Source of the DNA: Taudactylus pleione | Lineage: Eukaryota; Chordata; Amphibia; Anura; Myobatrachidae | Length of the DNA: 64,000 bases | Reading direction: 5' to 3' | NCBI GenBank assembly: GCA_031769625.1 | Contig: JAUIMM010000169.1 | Location: forward strand, 10,784,001 to 10,848,000 | Shown: piece by piece, positions 21,629 through 32,790 of the stretch | Position numbering within the stretch: the first letter of the stretch is position 1 | Layout of the letters: the number at the start of each line of letters is the position of its first letter | Made by a program: the position numbers and the translations under genes | Notes under the pieces: model-generated | Told to the model about the DNA's origin: nothing | The model's database searches: none | Seen by the model: only the letters and a program-made list of their open reading frames with translations

Positions 21629-22227
21629 GGGCCTGATTCAGAGCCGCTCGTAAGCGGCCGCTCGTTCACTCCGAGCGATGTTCGCACAACTGCGCATGCG
21701 TATGGGTTGTAATACGCATGCGCAAACCAGTCATTGCGGTCGGAAATTGTGTGCTCGCAAAATAGCGAATGCCTGCTAATTTGAGTGACAGAATGAGGCG
21801 TTTGTGGGAGGTAACAGGGGAAGGTGCTTGAAAACGGGGAGTGGTGATCCGAACGCAGGCGTGCCAAACGGTCAAAATGGGCGTTTTAAGGGTGTGCATA
21901 ATTAACAAAGCAGCGTCATCGACCACGTCACTTGGTTCTCTTTTAGCTTGAACTGCTCGCATGATTGCGGTAGGAAAATCCTACCACAAGCACTGCGAGC
22001 AGTTCAGACGCCTTTCGATGTACTCGATTAATCTAATAAATAGTGGAGATGACGTAGGATGCGAGCGGCCAGGGGAGCATTTTAACAAAATAGCGAGCGC
22101 ATGTTTCATTCGCTCGTTCAGACATAGAGGTGTCAACAGACCGCAAAGAGCGAGCGCTCTATATAAATATCAGGCCCCTTTTTCTGAACGAGCGAGCGCA
22201 AATAGCGTCCTGCTCTGAATCAGGCCC
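21629..22227. mobile_element. GATTCAG-type MITE (family B), copy B2, inverted, 599 bp
   Basis: Termini GGGCCTGATTCAGAGCCG and CTCTGAATCAGGCCC are flanked by AGA on both sides (21626-21628, 22228-22230). It has the same length as B1 and mirrors its blocks: GAACTGCTCGC, GTACTCGATTAATC and GGCGTTTTAA-like blocks. It sits inside the intron/transposase region of the decayed Harbinger. Confidence 0.75.
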
Positions 22228-22249
22228 AGAGTTTTAAAGAAATGCAATG

Positions 22250-22578
22250 CCGTTTGTATGATGGGTACAGTCAAGTGAATTCAGTCCATATTTTTTAAAT
22301 TTTTCATGGAACATGGTCTTTTCCAAAGCACCCCCGTCAGATACTCTCCCATTCTTTCCAATGTCCACAAAGATAAATTTTTACCTGACATTGGCAATGG
22401 CCATTAAAACAATACTAAAGAAGCCCTTATAATTATAAAAAAAATGAGCCACTATTAGCCGGCGGCATTATACAGTATGAATATGTTTGCCATCTATAGC
22501 TCCTCCACAGTTTGGAAAATTCTAGTGTAACTCAAATTCTTTGGCAATAGCCTCCCACTCTTCAACAGTTGAAGGGAA
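22250..22578 (-). pseudogene. Harbinger transposase, central DDE fragment
   Basis: The minus-strand translation reads FPSTVEEWEAIAKEFE, then NFPNCGGAIDGKHI (containing the first catalytic Asp of the DDE nuclease), then YNYKGFFSIVLMAIANVR and FVDIGKNGRVSDGG (second Asp region). In-frame stops interrupt it. A strong splice acceptor (pyrimidine tract then AG at 22580-22579) precedes the first codons, so upstream exon(s) are expected further right; an N-terminal transposase fragment in the same orientation lies at 31011-31433, beyond inserted elements. C-terminal codons continue at 19415-19660. Confidence 0.7.
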
Positions 22579-22644
22579 CTGTAAAGAAAAGAAAACAATT
22601 TGATAAAGAAATTGACTAAATTTTATCTTTCAAATTTTTTACAG

Positions 22645-23214
22645 CCTTCTCTGTTCCAGGATGAGGGAAGTTCGCCACCAATTGACCCACTGACAGAGCT
22701 TCCATCATCTGTCCACTACTCCACCCCTAGCACCCAGCAAGCCTCGCAGCTGCCTGAACCCGCCGCAAGGAGAGGGCGTAAGAGGCCGCGTCACTGAGGG
22801 GATCAGTCAGAGGTGGTGAATCGTCAGATACTCGAGTCTGACAATCGACTCATGGCATTGGACGAGGATGAGCAAGACTATGTGGCGGCCAACGTAGCCA
22901 AAAAGCTATGTCGCATGGGTCCTGCAAAGAGGGACAGAGTCAGAGCGGATTATGGGGGATATGCTTTACAGGGCAAGTGCTGGTGAACTTACCCGACACA
23001 TCCGTTTAACAAATGATCCCCCGATTCACAACCAATGGCACACCATCCCGGCCAATATCCCCAGTTTGAAATGCAGACACCGTCCCCTTCTGTGAACCCG
23101 CACCCACCACCAACAACAGCAGCGGGACCAGGCAGCAGCTCCTTCATGGCGTTTGGGGAGACACTATCTCCCACACAACCCCCCTCAGATCACTTCCACT
23201 ATCAGAATCTTTAA
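22645..23214 (+). pseudogene. MADF/BESS-type protein of Harbinger, exon 2
   Basis: Preceded by a pyrimidine-rich tract and AG (22643-22644). It encodes a Pro/Ser-rich linker (SSPPIDPLTELPSS), a basic patch (ARRGRKRPRH), and then DEDEQDYVAANVAKKLCRMGPAKRDRVRA, which resembles a BESS motif, the usual C-terminal partner of MADF. It ends in HFHYQNL and TAA (23212-23214). At least two frame breaks occur: a stop after RPRH and a frameshift near 22950. It pairs with exon 1 at 18885-19298 across an intron that now holds transposase sequence and later insertions. Confidence 0.6.
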
Positions 23215-23224
23215 AATGTGTATA

Positions 23225-23249
23225 GGTATATATATATATAATATATACA

Positions 23250-23290
<41 letters not shown>
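23225..23290. repeat. (TA)n microsatellite
   Basis: Nearly pure TA run marking the 3' junction of the Penelope-like element with the Harbinger host sequence. Confidence 0.9.
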
Positions 23291-23291
<1 letters not shown>

Positions 23292-24030
23292 CAAAAAAAG
23301 ATATATAGGTGTGCTCCTCAGGCAGTTGTTATATTGCGTTATAAACTAGCAGCTCCCACAGCAGGATCTGCTACCTGCTAAAAAGGTCAAAGAACATGGA
23401 TGGATGTGGAGCGCTGGTTTGAATAACCACACAGTTCTAAAAACAATATATTTATTATAATAAAGTAACAAACAAACAAATAATATATAAATATAAAAGG
23501 TGATACAATCCAGTGCTATGATCTGATCAAGATCTATATTCAGTCCCCAGAATCCTTTCTTAAATAGATGGCTCAAGAAAATAACCAATTACTGACATGT
23601 GGGGATAGTAAGTGGTTTTATACCTGTTCTTCAGTAAACGCTTATACAAGCTTGTTAACCCCAGATGACAGTTAAAAACCTTCGGTATGCGATGCAATGT
23701 ATTGGACTTGATCCACTTGTTATGTTGAAGATACAATGTGGAATAGGTGCTTTCAATTGTGTACTCACTGATTGGAGTCTTATGCAGACATGCTCTCGAC
23801 CGCTCGTCAGCTGGAGTGCAGACAGGCTTTTAGGTCCGCTTAGTAGTCCGGTGCAGTCACTCGTGGCACAGTGAGTGAGAAAGTAGCAGCGGGACTACTG
23901 ATGTCTCCAATGGAGTCACACTGAGCGAATTCAGTGTGAAACTGTCTCCGTCCAAGCAGTACCGAGGTGCAGAAGCAGGTAGGTCTATGAGCAGGGTATT
24001 CTGGAGGGTTGAGGCTGATCAAGATCTCCG

Positions 24031-24080
24031 TCCTTGACGCATTTCTCCGGGAATGGCAACCCCGGTTTCCTCAGAAGTCT
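24031..24080 (-). ncRNA. candidate type I hammerhead ribozyme in Penelope-like tail
   Basis: The minus strand carries, in the right order, a short stem I strand (CTT), box 1 CTGAGGA (complement of 24068-24074), a stem II hairpin (CCGGG...CCCGG), box 2 GAAA (complement of 24042-24045), a two-base loop and the cleavage triplet GTC (24038-24036), then AAG completing stem I. An extra A next to each core box and only 3 bp in stem I suggest weak or no activity as a monomer. Hammerheads with a minimal helix III are known from Penelope-like elements, and the position downstream of a GIY-YIG domain fits. Confidence 0.5.
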
Positions 24081-25269
24081 CACTTGGCTGGTAGCAGCTT
24101 ATTTAAATGGCTTTACTTGCCTGTTAATTAGTGTGAATTTCCAACAGTTGGTTAAACAGGTTTCAGTGAGATTCAATAGCACTGCTTTACATATATAGTT
24201 AGTATCTAACAAAAGATACTATTTGTACACAACTTACATTAAAAATAAAATTAAAAATAAGATTAAAAGTAAAGAGTCAGTTCACTAAAATAGCATAAAA
24301 TATTAGAAATATTTTTATTTCTCTATGTTATTTTACGTATAAAAATATCAATATTATTTAAAGCAATATGTATTATTCATTATTTACTCAGTTTATTTGT
24401 AAAGAGATAAACAGAGAAGGGCATATTGTATAGAACACATGTTTATATAAGAAGATTAAAATATAGTGAAGCAACAAAAAATACAAAAAGAAAAGGAGAG
24501 AAAGAAATATCATAATAAAAATAAGTGGCATTTTTCTAACATTTTTCCAATGGTTCTCCATAGAGGCTCATTCAATATAATATATATGTTTTCTTTTGCT
24601 TATTTAATGAGATTTATTTCTCCCTTATATATATCCTCCAATGCCTAAATGCAAAAATACATGTTTGTTTCATTTTAAAGGAGTAAGATGCATTATGCAT
24701 CAAAGATATTGGATCTAAATAAAAATGCTATATAGAATAAACGCATTATATTGACATCAACGTATGTGCATTAAATATAGAAGAAACTTCATGTCATATA
24801 TTAATGCATATCTAAAATTGTACAAAGAGACCATTTGAAAGTATGTAATAATCATTTACAGTGGCATAACTTTAAGATTGAACAGCCAGTATGTAATCCT
24901 ATACAAAATACCACACAATGCAACTTCATTGTGGCATATTATTCTATTTCTGTTCATATGGAGCAAGCCACCAAAAGAGAAGAGAAGGGGACACCCTATT
25001 TGGAATATATAATTTCAAGAAGTATTACCTTAATATTGGTGAAACACACACATATTGTCACAATAAATATGTAAACACTTGATGTTTAGTTACCTGTACT
25101 CCAGAAGGATTAATCCTAAATGGTATAAGTGCATATATTGAAAGTGTAGTGGGAATGCTACTCCTATCAAGAAATACACTAGCCTCGTAATGTCCTTCAT
25201 CTAAATAGAAGTACCACAATGATATGATATATAAACCCATGTGTATAATCAAATAGAAGAGCCTAAATT

Positions 25270-26064
25270 CTAAAGGAAATCTAGTTCAATAGTTTTGTTA
25301 GGTCCTTCTGGGAGCAATGTGTGGAGCGAATTAATCCAATTGGCTTCCTTCATGCAGAGCCTCTTATAACGATCCCCTCCCCTTTGTGTTATTGGTATTT
25401 GTTAGATTATAGTAGCTCTAAGTAGTTCCGGATTCGCTTCATGTTCCTGTGTGCAATGTCGGGCTACACTATGTCTAGTCATGTGATTGATGATGTTACG
25501 TCTATGTTCTAAGAACCGTAATTTGAATTTCCTAATGGTCCGGCCAACGTATTGTATATTACAAGGGCATGACAAGACATAGATAATGTAGTCCGACTCA
25601 CGGGTAAAATATGAATTAATATCAAAGCGAAGTTCAGTAGAGGTTGAGCAAAAGGTTTTGACTTTATTGCTTATGTGTTTACATGTAGTGCATCTCTGAT
25701 GATTGTACTTAAAACATCCAATTGGTTTGGGAGCCCATGGGATTGTACTGGGATCATTAGTCTTCATATTTTACTGTGAAAAGTGACTACAGACTAGTTT
25801 TCTTTGTAAGTTGTCTGCTCTCTTAAATACAACAGTGGGTTTATCTTGTAGTTAGTTTTTGAGCACAGGGTCCAACTTTAAAATAGAAAAGTTAGTTTCC
25901 ATGATTTTCTTAATCTTATGAGATAAACTGTTATGCTTAGACACAAACACCATAGAACCATCAAATTTTCCTTTCTTGTTTGTGGACACTTGTTCCCCAG
26001 AGAGGAGTGTAGTCCTATCGAGGTACAGGGTGTCCTCCAATGCTTTATCTAATAATTTCTGAGG
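25270..26064 (-). pseudogene. Penelope-like polyprotein remnant: RT C-terminus and GIY-YIG endonuclease
   Basis: The frame begins YPQKLLDKALEDTLYLDR (RT thumb/linker region), continues HNSLSHKIKKIME, and after an in-frame stop (25852) PTVVFKRADNLQRKLVCSHFSQ. After a second stop follow a Cys-rich linker (CFKYNHQRCTTCKHI) and the endonuclease IYVLSCPCNIQYVGRT with RFLEHRRNI, then HSVARHC, and in another frame RLCMKEANWINSLHTLLPEG to a TAG at 25272-25270. The IY...YVG pair and downstream Arg/Glu are the GIY-YIG hallmarks used to nick target DNA in Penelope-like elements. Multiple stops and a frame change make it inactive. Confidence 0.8.
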
Positions 26065-26079
26065 GTATTGTTTTTCTTT
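26065..26079. repeat. target site duplication of L1, downstream copy
   Basis: GTATTGTTTTTCTTT here and GTATGTTTTTTCTTT at 30935-30949 flank the L1-like element. The two 15-mers differ only in the placement of one G/T. The codons they carry (KEKQY / KEKTY on minus) belong to the interrupted Penelope-like frame. Confidence 0.55.
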
Positions 26080-26476
26080 TTTGAAAACATTTTTTTTTTT
26101 TTTTTTTTTTTTAGAATACATTGACAAATATAAACAAGAAATATATATACGAGTCACACTGGCAAATACTTCTTCAAACAAGAAATGATCTCATAAAGTT
26201 GGGAATCTAAGCATGACTCTAATACTTTAGCCTAAACAAAAGAAAGAAGACATTGATATATTCTTGAAATACATATTCTATATTGTTTCAATAGAAAATT
26301 ATAAACATAAAAAGAAATAAAGTAAAAACATAACAAAGTCATAGACAAACAGAGACTGAAAAACTAATTAAAAGAGAAAAATAAATGAAATAGGAAGGGT
26401 AAAGGAGGGGTGGGGGTGCCTCTGGGGGCTTGTACACGAGAAGCTGAGTCTCATACAACAAATTATAAACTAGGAG

Positions 26477-29190
26477 TCAAGTCGTATGTGTCATGGTTTT
26501 ATATTTGTCAGATTCGCAGAATTCCAACCGTTCTCTCCAAATTGATGTGTACATCTGAAATTTATCAGGAAAGGACATAATGTCATCCATGGCTCTGTAT
26601 AACTCAATCCTTCGAAACCAGTCAGAAAGAGATGGGGGGGAGGTAGACTTACAGAGTACAGGGATGACAACCTTGGCTGCACTATTCAGATACTTCAAAA
26701 ACGATTTTTTGTAAACAGATAATGGAGAGTTATGAAGCTTTAGTAGCCAAAACTCTGGGCCATCAGGGACATCTGAGCCCAATAAATCACGTGCTATCGA
26801 GATCGCATTGTCTCAAAAAACTCTTAAGACAGGGCAGGTCCACCAAATGTGAAAGGGGGTTCCCAGATCTGTTCCACATCTCCAACAAGCTGATACCCCA
26901 GGATACACTTTGGATAAAATGGATGGACATCTATACCATCTAGACAAGACTTTAAAATGAGTCTCAAGGGTAAGGACATTGGTGGAGCTACTCCATGATT
27001 TCTCAAATATAAAATAGAAAAATCACCAAAAGTCCGAAATTCCTGCATCAAGTTAGGGAGGGATACCGTAGGATTGGTAATAATCGCCAAATGGTCATCT
27101 GCAAAAAGGGAGAGTTTGTGTTCTGAATTTAAAACCCGCAAATCGGTAATATTAGGATTAGCTCGAATGGCTCTTGCCAGAGCCTCCATGCATAATATAA
27201 ATATTAGTGGAGACAGAGGGCAACCCTGGCGCGTTCCATTCAATATTTGAACAGGATTGGAGAAATCTCCATTAACTTTAACCCTGGCGGAGGGATTCTT
27301 ATATAATGCCAATATACTATGTAAAGAGGTGGATTTCAAACCCATGTGTTCTAACAAGCCCTGCATAAATCCCCAGTTGACGCGATTGAAAGCCTTTTCG
27401 GCATCGGTTGATAGAAGCATGGTAGGTACAATGGACTGGGTCACAATATGAATCAAATTAAGTAGTTTAGTGGTATTATCCCGGGCCTCTCGGCCCAGAA
27501 CAAAACCGACTTGGTCAGAATGAATTAGGGCTGGTAAGAGAAGCTTAAGCCTAGTCGCAATGAGTTTTGCATAGATTTTTAAGTCCACGTTTAGAAGGGA
27601 TATGGGCCTATAGCTAGGACATGGGATGGATCTTTCCCTTCTTTAGGTATAATAGTGATGTGGGCTTCCAAGGACTGAGCAGAGAAGTAGTCACTATCAT
27701 TGACTGCATTGAAAGCTTGAAGCATCATGGGTGTCAGTACATCATTAAAAGTTTTATAATAGGAGATCGGGAGGCCATCCAGTCCAGGGCTCTTTCCAGA
27801 TGGGGAAGATCTGATCACCTCAACCAACTTCTCCTGTATAAAGGGGCTGTCTAGATCAAGTGCCTCCGCCTCGCTTATCTTAGGGAAGTCAATATACCTG
27901 AGGTACTCCGCAATCGCTGCAGTTCCCGTCCCATTACCAGGATTCAAAGAGTCCCCAGCCAAGTTATAAAGCCTAGAATAATAGGAGTGGAAAGATTTTG
28001 CAATCTCAGAAGTCAAATTACAAGGCCAGCCAGAATCATCTAATATTGACTGGATATGCATGGAGGCTCCTTGTGCGCGCAGTGCCCGTACTAACATCTT
28101 GCTGGGCTTGTTGCCCCATTGGAAAAACCGACTCCTACATTTACGATATTCTAGTTTGATTTTATCCAACATGAGCTTATTTAAAAATCGTCTAGCTTCA
28201 GTAAGCTCAGCAAGAGCATCTCCAGACAAGGAAGACTTATGGAGCAATTCAAGTTTCTGAATCTTCTGTAAAAGCAACAGGTTTTTGTCCTTCTTTCAGC
28301 TTGCCTCTCAGGACACATTTGTGTGCCTCCCACAGTGTTATAGCAGATATGTCTGGGCTTTCATATAAAGAGATATACTCAGCAATACACTGCTTCAGTT
28401 GGTCTCTGCAATACGAATCCTGGAGGAGAAGTTCATTAAGCCTCCACAACCGTATGGTAGGTTGGGGGTGAGAGATCTTAACTGTAAGGGATATGGGTGT
28501 ATGATCTGACCACGTGAGATTCCCGATCTCCGCATCCTCAATCATATGAAGGATGTCTATGCTCCATGAATAAGTAATCAATCCTAGAGTAGACACTATG
28601 GGGATGAGAGAAAAAGGTGTAATCTCGATCCGCAGGATGTCTTAGTCTCCAAGTATCCACTAATTGATGCTCATGGAGCAAACAACATACTTTACGATGA
28701 CATCTATCAGGGCGACTTGAGGATGCTGAGGATGAGTCTAGGGAAGATGTAGGATCCAGTTGATATCTCCACCCACAATTAACATACCCAATTTCAGCGC
28801 ATAAATTTGTTCCAATATACGTTCTAAAAATGTGGGTTGATTTAAATTTGGGGCGTAAATGTTAACGAAAGTGAAAGCCTGGTTGTGGATCATACATTTA
28901 ATCAATAACCCTCTTCCCTCAATAAGGACATAAGTTTCAATATTAGACAAGGGAAGGTGATGATTAAAAAGAATCGCTACTCCTAAAGTCTTGCCCAGAG
29001 TATTATTACTACAAAAAAGACTGTGGGTACTCACGATTACCGAGAGGGGGAGCTCTACCTTCCCGAAAATGAGTTTCTTGGATAAAGGCCACATCTGCTC
29101 TGTCCGCCTGGAGTTTTTCGAAGAAGTCGAGATCTTTTTTCTGGAATATTTAAACCCTTGGAGTTTATCGAAAGTATCTTAAATCTTAAG
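26477..29190 (-). pseudogene. L1-type ORF2 remnant: APE endonuclease and reverse transcriptase
   Basis: From the N-terminus: QADRADVAFIQETHF (endonuclease Glu motif, near 29070-29120, in a frame different from its neighbour), GVAILFNHHL, FVNIYAPN, LIVGGDINWIL (28750-28790), then GLITYSWSID. Next comes an RT part with GKSPGLDGLPISYYK (27760-27800), LIATRLKLLLPALIHSDQVGFVLGR, LLSTDAEKAFNRVNW (first catalytic Asp), GTRQGCPLSPLIFIL, and SLFADDHLAI (FADD in place of YADD, a known functional variant in this group). C-terminal codons run to 26477. At least four frame breaks separate the open segments, so it is dead. The motif wording is L1/Tx1-type rather than CR1/L2. Confidence 0.85.
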
Positions 29191-29199
29191 GTCATCGGG

Positions 29200-30100
29200 G
29201 CAGACAGAGATACAAACCTATTACATGGCCCATGACAAAGAGATAGGATATAAAAGAAATGTTAGTGAAATGTCCGGCTCTCAAATCCAGCACCCAGAGG
29301 AGGAAAAAACAAAAAAGGGAAAAGATGGGATAAGAAGGGAAAATATAAAACAGTAAACAGTCTAGAAAAATAACATACAAATTATAAACATCAAAAAGAA
29401 TACCGCTCTTGACTATCATGGAAAGAGGGAAAAACACCCTCTCCATGAGCACGAAAAACAACAGCGGTATAAGGGCACTGGGTGGTTGGTGCCCGTGGCA
29501 GTATCAGATTTCCTACCATATATTTATCTTATCAATTCAAAATATATAAGTGAACAGTACTGGATATAAGACATATTGCATCTAAAAATCTAATAAACAC
29601 AAACAGTCTAAGAGATATTATAGTAACATTAATATGGAAAACTGCCCTCACATCACCAAAAACTAGGTGTAGCAGAACCCTCTAAAAGGTATTGAAACAG
29701 ACTTATAGTCGACATTAAATATGAGTGAAAAAAGAGAGAAAAACAAAATTCACATTCAACATATTAACCTATAAACCACTTATAAGTAACTGGCAATATA
29801 ACCTGTGTAGGTATATATTTATATATGTATATGTGACCAAAAACAAATGAGCATAAGGAGTCAATACCTTACTGAGAACATCTATTCAAAAAGATAGCTG
29901 AAAAAACTGGATAGATCTTCAACACATTACCACGAAAGTGTGAAACAAGTAAAGAACCACAAAGATCTAATCATGTCCCATCGGAGAAGGCCACTGGTCG
30001 TCCACACCGAGGACGTCGTCTGGTGTTCTTCACTGTTTGGACAGCCCCATCCTGGGAGGTGGTCTCCTGGAATTGGGAAACTAAATAGGAATCCTCCCAA
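29200..30100 (-). other. AT-rich spacer between L1 ORF1 and ORF2 remnants
   Basis: No coding motif found. In intact L1-type elements ORF1 and ORF2 are close or overlapping, so this 0.9 kb may be decayed ORF sequence or a further insertion. Confidence 0.4.
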
Positions 30101-30105
30101 CCCGA

Positions 30106-30507
30106 TTAAGCAGACGAGGACAGATCCAGAATGGAACAGAAGGAATCAAGGTCAGGAATGTCCCGAAACACAGCAGACCTGCCGTTATGTGTCGACTGGA
30201 GGTCGAATGGAAAGAGCCATTTATATTTCCGATCATTAGAACGTAAGACTTCAGTTAGGGGCCGTAATAAACGGCACTGTTGAAGAGTGTGCCAGGAAAG
30301 GTCCTGAAAGAACTGGATACGATTGCCATTAAAGTCCGATCCTTCCACGTTGCGCAGTTTCCGCAGGATCTCTTCCTTTTGGGTGTAATAATGCAGTCTG
30401 CAGATAACATCCCTTGGTTTATCGGAGGAGACATCACGAGGCTTCAGGGCTCTATGTGCCCTATCAAATGTAAGAAGTGCACTTGGATCATTACCCAGAA
30501 CTGACAA
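30106..30507 (-). pseudogene. L1-type ORF1 protein, C-terminal domain
   Basis: 133 codons containing DRAHRALKP, PRDVICRLHYY, QKEEILRKLR, IQFFQDLSWHTLQQCRLLRPL and YKWLFPFDLQ. These are typical of the RRM/C-terminal domains of L1 ORF1p-like nucleic acid chaperones (Transposase_22 type). The coiled-coil N-terminal half is missing; only about 430 bases separate this start from the element's 5' end. It would normally coat the LINE RNA. Confidence 0.8.
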
Positions 30508-31010
30508 AAATAAGTACTTTTAGGACTGGAATGCAGTGAATAAATTAAAGATTTCTCTGGAGATTTGGCACCTCCAGACACAGTACACAGGAGCAGGGAT
30601 ACTGCCAGCAGCTGCAAGGTAAATGGGATTTTCAGTCGTGAGTGACTCCAGTCAGCTGGGGAGCCAGGGATCACAGCAAAGGGTGCCTTGGTCTCTGCAA
30701 ATATCCAGGTCCCGGCTCCAATGAGGACAGTAGGCCTCAATCTTTTAGGGAGGCAGGAAGCTTCCCCAAGCTCTGTAAATCACCACTGCCTGCTATGTGC
30801 CTGATGAGAAACTCAGGTAGGGCACTGGCAAGGTCTAAGGGGCCAGGCAAGGAAGGATGTAGATATATTTCAGAAAGAATAGGAGCCCTGCTACCACACA
30901 TCCTCCTCGATTAGCTGCCAGGCCATGCCCCCCCGTATGTTTTTTCTTTAAATGAATCCAATAGAGGGGTGGCTTGTGTGATAAATGTATCTGTGTCTGT
31001 GCAGTTGCAC

Positions 31011-31433
31011 CTTAATCACAGGTCTACAGCATGATCTGTCTCAGGGCTTGTGAGAATATAGCCGCACTGTACCCGAGATCTGCCTGTGACCTCCCAATAG
31101 CCAGATAGCATAGAGTAGCCACCAGTCTCTACTCTGGTGAAACACTGTAGGCCTCCTAAAGTAGGTATCCTATTTCTCTATGAGTGGGGTGACCAGCGTG
31201 AGAAGCTCCTGGAAGGTAGGATCATCCTTTCGCAGGAAATTATGAAAGTCATCAGGGTTGTTGTCATGGATCTCCTGCAGTAATGGCATATGTGAGATGG
31301 TGTCTCATCTCAGCAGCCATTTCTTGGTCCAGCAAGTATGATTCTTGATCCTCTTTTATTTTCTAATACCTTGAAATGTTCTCACCATAGCAGCAACAAT
31401 CAGAGTACAAGCCTTTCTTCTTTTCAAACTCAT
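31011..31433 (-). pseudogene. Harbinger transposase, N-terminal fragment
   Basis: Starts MSLKRRKACTLIVAAM. After in-frame stops it contains WTKKWLLR, then PLLQEIHDNNPDDFHNFLRKDDPTFQELLTLVTPLIEK, then DTYFRRP and LLGGHRQISGTVRLYS, the pattern of the N-terminal helical domain preceding the DDE nuclease in PIF/Harbinger transposases. At least four stops are visible (for example after GIRK, WLLR and LIEK). It has the same orientation as the DDE segment at 22250-22578, and the Penelope-like element begins right at its truncated end, so I read it as the upstream exon of that same transposase gene. Confidence 0.65.
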
Positions 31434-31589
31434 GATGGGGATTGAAATGACTCAGCACGAGAAAGGAGAAAATGGTGATGTGATGTAATTTCTCTATATG
31501 TTTTGTTTCTGTAATTACGCCTCTTCCCTCCCCATTATGGTAATTCTGTTTACGTCTGCCGTGACTGTAGCTTGAGTCAAAAGAGTGTG

Positions 31590-31754
31590 TATGGTGTTAC
31601 AATCATTTTCTTTCGATCGAGGGATCGAACATCGAAAGTAAAATTGTATAGGTGTGTACGCTTGTGATCGGCTGTGTTTTGGAAATGGTCGATCAGGAGT
31701 TTAGTTGATCAAACCATCGCATTTTTAGCTTGATTGTATAGGTGTGTACCCACC
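31590..31754. mobile_element. right terminus of the decayed Harbinger (family T end)
   Basis: Ends GTGTACCCACCT followed by TAA. The subterminal block ATTGTATAGGTGTGTAC occurs twice (31650 and 31734 regions) around a hairpin-rich spacer, and GATCGAGGGATCGAAC-type inverted sequence lies inside. The same end and doubled block occur at 17616-17700. It is positioned just outside the transposase N-terminus. Confidence 0.55.
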
Positions 31755-31828
31755 TTAAGAGCGTTTATTTACCCAGCATGACCCCTGGAAGTAGAGGTAT
31801 GTGTTTCTGATCACATTATCTATATCAG

Positions 31829-32440
31829 TGGTTCCCAAACTGTGTGCCGTGGCACCCTGGGGTGCCTCAGGGCACTTGCAGGGGTGCCTCGGATTGGTGG
31901 TCCAGTATGAAAGAAAATTATTTTTAGTCAATGTGATGGGCAAAACCAGTGCTAATGGCTGCCAGTCAAAAATATGTGGACAAAAAGAAGCGCAGCCATG
32001 TCAAGCGCAGCAAATGGCCCTTACTGATGTCAGATGCTCAGGCTCCACCCCCAGTACCAATGGTTGTACATTCTACACTTGTCAGGAGGTACCGGGGCCT
32101 GGGCCGTATTAAAAATGGGGCATCACCGTGGCCGCACAGTACAGCCCTGGGAGCGGACCCAGAAGCAGCTATTCCTTCCTGGCTTGTCTCTGGATCTCCA
32201 CCGTCACAGCTTGCAGCTCAGTTTTCTTTGCAGACACTGCACCCAATAGCGGCAATGTCTCAGACGTTGATGTCATGGTGTCGTGACGTTGCCTTACCGG
32301 CACACACCTGAAAAGTCGGAGGAACCAGTTGCTCAGGGGTGGCTGACGGCTGTCAGGGGAGACAGGAGAGGGAACCATTGCTGCAGACAGAGGGTGAGAT
32401 TTGGAGGAGGTGCTGAGCTGCCGAGAGGAGCAACTTGCCA
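31829..32440. mobile_element. hAT-like terminus (CAGTGGTTCCCAAACTG)
   Basis: CAGTGGTTCCCAAACTGTGTGCC is the form of terminus common to many vertebrate hAT elements. The following GC-rich body (tandem GGGGTGCC strings) has no transposase motif. The far end was not found. Confidence 0.5.
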
Positions 32441-32444
32441 GAGA

Positions 32445-32790
32445 AGAGAGCAGGTAAGTGGGGGTACATTGATGCATATACACTCTAGGAGGGGAGGTTA
32501 GCACAATGATGTCTATACACAGGGGAGGCACAATGATGTCTATACAGACTAGTTGATGAGGGGGGCACACTGATAAATATACAGAGTGGTTGGGCACAAT
32601 GATCTCTGTATATTCGGCATATACACACTAGGAGGGGAGGGGTGCTCCATGATGTCTATACAAACTAGGAGGTGAGAAGGCACCCCGAGAGATATACAGA
32701 GTGGGGGAGGGGCACACTAATGTATTTACACACTAGAAGGGGAGGGGGGTACATTGATGTCTATACACAGTAGGGGTGGCCGCCTCTCCC
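32445..32790. repeat. ~40-bp tandem repeat
   Basis: Imperfect units of the form GGCACAATGATGTCTATACA...ACTAGGAGGGGAGG repeat about eight times. Confidence 0.75.

Larger units (their letters stand above)
26080..30934 (-). mobile_element. L1/Tx1-like LINE, ~4.85 kb, with poly(A) tail
   Basis: On the minus strand it starts with a G-run and CATGGCCTGGCAGCTAATC, carries an ORF1 C-terminal remnant, then ORF2 (endonuclease, RT), and ends in a run of about 23 A (26091-26112 as T on plus). Flanking 15-mers look like a target duplication. It inserted into the RT region of the Penelope-like element. The 5' end appears complete but ORF1 lacks its N-terminal half, so an internally deleted copy is likely. 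Confidence 0.75.
23291..31010 (-). mobile_element. Penelope-like element, 5'-truncated, split by an L1 insertion
   Basis: Minus-strand order: a short piece of RT C-terminus (31010-30950, LLDSFKEK), interruption by the L1-like element (26080-30934), the rest of the RT C-terminus and GIY-YIG endonuclease (26064-25270), AT-rich 3' region, hammerhead-like motif (24080-24031) and a ~750-base tail ending at a TA repeat. The reading FKEK(Q/T)Y is present on both sides of the L1, which shows the two parts were once joined. The element sits between MADF exon 2 and the transposase N-terminus of the older Harbinger. Confidence 0.65.
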
